From assembly GCA_023392615.1 (NCBI GenBank), contig JAEVYT010000039.1, positions 186,001 through 250,000 on the forward strand: 64,000 nt of DNA, given 5' to 3'. The DNA comes from Bacillota bacterium (GTDB lineage: Bacteria > Bacillota > Clostridia > Lachnospirales > Lachnospiraceae). This document shows, in pieces, positions 61,931 through 64,000 of the stretch (its first letter is position 1; the number at the start of each line of letters is the position of its first letter). The notes below the pieces were generated by a model, which saw nothing but the letters and a program-made list of their open reading frames with translations, was not told where the DNA came from and did not search any database. A program made the position numbers and the translations under genes.

Positions 61931-63967
61931 CTATAATGTATTATTATTACGGTTTAATATTTTTTCCTCGAGTGATGGATTTTCCTGAAATATCTTGTCT
62001 ACTTCTTTGTCTGATAGATTTTTCACCGCATCCGATGCAGCCTTTAATATGCTTGCATCAGTGAAAATATCGCCTAATTTGAAATCCATATCACCACTCT
62101 GTCTTATTCCGAAGATATCTCCGGGTCCTCTAAGCTTAAGATCCTCACTGGCAATAAAAAAACCATCATTGGATTTATTCAGTATCCCTAGTCGTTCCCA
62201 TGCATCACGGCTACTGCTGCCACAGATGAAGATACAGTAAGACTGGTGGCTTCCTCGTCCAACACGCCCTCTTAGCTGATGTAACTGAGCCAGTCCGAAA
62301 CGCTCCGCATTCTCCACCATCATTACTGTGGCGTTTGGAACATTCACACCGACTTCTACTACCGTTGTTGATACAAGCACTTGAATCTCTCCTCTAGCGA
62401 AGCGATCCATCACCTCATTTTTACTCTTTGGCTTCATTTTACCATGAATATATTCTACCACTACACTAGGAGAAAGTGATGTTCTTAACGTTTCTGTGTA
62501 TTCAATCACATTCTCTGCCTCGATTTCTTCACTCTCCTCCACCATCGGACAGATTACATAAACTTGTCTTCCTTCCGAAACCTGGCTATTGATAAATCGA
62601 TATGCACTCGGACGATAATTCGTATCCACTACACAGTTTTTAATCGGTAAACGCTGAGCCGGAAGCTCGTCCACCACTGATATATCCAGATCTCCGTACA
62701 ATATGATCGCTAACGTTCTTGGAATTGGAGTCGCGCTCATAACCAGTACATGTGGATTCCCTCCCTTGTTCATAAGCGTCTCTCTTTGTTTCACACCAAA
62801 GCGGTGCTGCTCATCCGTGATTACAAGTCCAAGATTATCATATTCCACTTTCTCTTGAATCAATGCGTGCGTGCCTACTATAATATCCACTTTATGAGCT
62901 TTAATTTCTTCATAGGCGAGACGTTTTTCCTTTGCAGTTTGGGAACCGACCAGCAGGCAGACACGAATCCCGAAGGAGGATAGCATATCCTGTAAAGATT
63001 TGTCATGTTGCTTTGCTAATACTTCAGTTGGGACCATAAAGCATGCCTGATAACCGTTCTTTACCGCCATTAATAGCGCCAGTATCGCTAATATGGTTTT
63101 ACCACATCCAACGTCACCCTGTATTAAACGATTCATCACATATTCGCCTTTCAGATCCTTCTGAATTTCCTTCCATACACGCAGCTGTGCATTCGTTAGC
63201 GGATAGGGAAGTGTCCTAATCAGTTCATTACATTCCTCCCCGTCTCTCATTTGTTTATCTGACAACTGAACAGTTTTTTTATCCTTTAACTTACGTAAAG
63301 CTAATGTATATAGAAAGAACTCATCAAATACAAGTCTTTGTCTAGCCTTCATCATTCCTTCTCTATCCTTTGGAAAATGCACCTCTTTTAATGCCTTTGT
63401 TCGTTCCATTAATGCAAGTTCCTTCACCAAAGGCTTCGGGATGTAATCCTTAGCAAAAGTCAGCTCACTCAAGGCCAGTTTCATGGATTTTGAAATCAAC
63501 GTATTCGTTAACCCTTCCGTAAGTGGATAAATTGGTTGTAAAATCTTAAGGAGACGGTAATAATCTTCCCTTTGGTATATGGCTGGTTGTTCTATTACTA
63601 CCACTCCGTTCTTTCGTATTGCTTTCCCTCGAAATATGTAATGAAACCCGGAGCGGAGTGTCTTCTGTAAAAACGGCATATTAAACCAAGTCAAATTCAC
63701 TACTCCTGAGGAATCCTTCACCTGTGCATTCAAAATCTGATGATTTCTTATCTTCTTTATCTTAGGAGAAGCAGTTAATGATGCTTCGATTGCTGCTGTC
63801 ATTCCTTCATTAATTGCAGAGATCGCCACCGGACGTTCAAACTCCTCGTAACCTCTCGGGTAATGCTCTACCAAATCCTGTACCGTCTCTATTCCTAGCT
63901 TATAAAAGAGCTTTTCCGTCTTTTCACCTATTCCTTTTATCACAGTTATCTTTTCAAACGCTTCCAA
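61931..63967 (-). CDS. recG: ATP-dependent DNA helicase RecG
   Basis: The 678-residue protein is a complete RecG. A wedge/OB domain in the first third ends with VVIEQPAIYQ. Helicase domains follow with LIQGDVGCGKTILA (motif I), ITDEQHRFGV (motif II), VLVMSATPIPRTLA, and VSTTVVEVGVNVPNATVMMVENAERFGLAQLHQLRGRVGRG (motifs V-VI). RecG remodels stalled forks and Holliday junctions. Translation starts at TTG 63967, behind GGAGGTGAGAGC. It is the first gene of this strand in the window. Confidence 0.97.
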   Translation of the reverse strand: MEAFEKITVIKGIGEKTEKLFYKLGIETVQDLVEHYPRGYEEFERPVAISAINEGMTAAIEASLTASPKIKKIRNHQILNAQVKDSSGVVNLTWFNMPFLQKTLRSGFHYIFRGKAIRKNGVVVIEQPAIYQREDYYRLLKILQPIYPLTEGLTNTLISKSMKLALSELTFAKDYIPKPLVKELALMERTKALKEVHFPKDREGMMKARQRLVFDEFFLYTLALRKLKDKKTVQLSDKQMRDGEECNELIRTLPYPLTNAQLRVWKEIQKDLKGEYVMNRLIQGDVGCGKTILAILALLMAVKNGYQACFMVPTEVLAKQHDKSLQDMLSSFGIRVCLLVGSQTAKEKRLAYEEIKAHKVDIIVGTHALIQEKVEYDNLGLVITDEQHRFGVKQRETLMNKGGNPHVLVMSATPIPRTLAIILYGDLDISVVDELPAQRLPIKNCVVDTNYRPSAYRFINSQVSEGRQVYVICPMVEESEEIEAENVIEYTETLRTSLSPSVVVEYIHGKMKPKSKNEVMDRFARGEIQVLVSTTVVEVGVNVPNATVMMVENAERFGLAQLHQLRGRVGRGSHQSYCIFICGSSSRDAWERLGILNKSNDGFFIASEDLKLRGPGDIFGIRQSGDMDFKLGDIFTDASILKAASDAVKNLSDKEVDKIFQENPSLEEKILNRNNNTL

Positions 63968-64000
63968 GCTCTCACCTCCATTATTAATAAATCACTATTT

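Noticed and set aside
1..64000. CRISPR array or prophage
   Set aside because: No regularly spaced repeats with unique spacers and no integrase, capsid, terminase or transposase genes were seen.

Overview
The window looks like a chromosomal segment of a low-GC, endospore-forming, fermentative Firmicute, most likely a Lachnospiraceae (Clostridium cluster XIVa) relative. The reasons are a small acid-soluble spore protein and a YlbJ-type sporulation membrane protein, the acetate fermentation pair pta-ackA, a zapA/FtsW/PBP division block, A+T-rich spacers, and a housekeeping gene order (recG, rsmD, coaD, ylbJ, pta-ackA-yceD-rpmF) typical of that group. No phage, integrase, transposase gene or CRISPR array was seen. 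One tRNA gene is present and there is no rRNA.

Layout. 1-1.8 kb: the end of a BlaI-type repressor and a BlaR1-like M56 protease. 1.9-14.8 kb: a metabolic island read here as ectoine/hydroxyectoine use. It has an Ehu-like amino-acid-type ABC transporter, a DoeA/EutD-type hydrolase, an M20 deacetylase, an EutB-type dehydratase, RidA and a second ATPase on the minus strand. A divergent PucR regulator, a class III aminotransferase and a 4-hydroxybutyrate-dehydrogenase-type iron enzyme lie on one side, and a divergent D-2-hydroxyacid dehydrogenase on the other. 15-21 kb: a cytidylate-kinase-like protein, a creatininase-family hydrolase, a BceRSAB-type antimicrobial-peptide sensing and transport locus, and a DUF2000 protein. 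21.7-38.4 kb: housekeeping (coaE, polA, tRNA-Leu, Nudix, PBP, FtsW, U32, zapA, ruvBA, a YvyF-like protein, a fused cardiolipin synthase, a YprB-like exonuclease).

38.4-47.9 kb: an 18-residue Cys/Arg micro-ORF, gdhA, a MITE-like inverted-repeat element, rpmF-yceD-ackA-pta, tmcAL, and a two-gene unit of an unknown repeat protein plus an AnfO-family protein. 47.9-48.5 kb: an unusual gene-free patch with two kinds of tandem repeat around a 162-bp near-complete hairpin. 48.5-55.3 kb: pepF, ylbJ, a coiled-coil protein, coaD, rsmD, a SASP and an L,D-transpeptidase with a Pro/Thr tail. 55.6-61.8 kb: a four-gene envelope-glycan module with two polyprenyl-type GT2 enzymes and two large GT-C-like membrane proteins. 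61.9-64 kb: recG.

How it fits together. The most coherent accessory system is the 3.0-13.5 kb island: uptake of a compatible solute, ring opening, deacetylation, dehydration of the hydroxylated form with RidA clearing the reactive enamine, transamination, and reduction of the semialdehyde as an electron sink. The assignment rests on remembered family motifs, not on a search. The other signals most worth testing are the micro-ORF and the structured intergenic patch.
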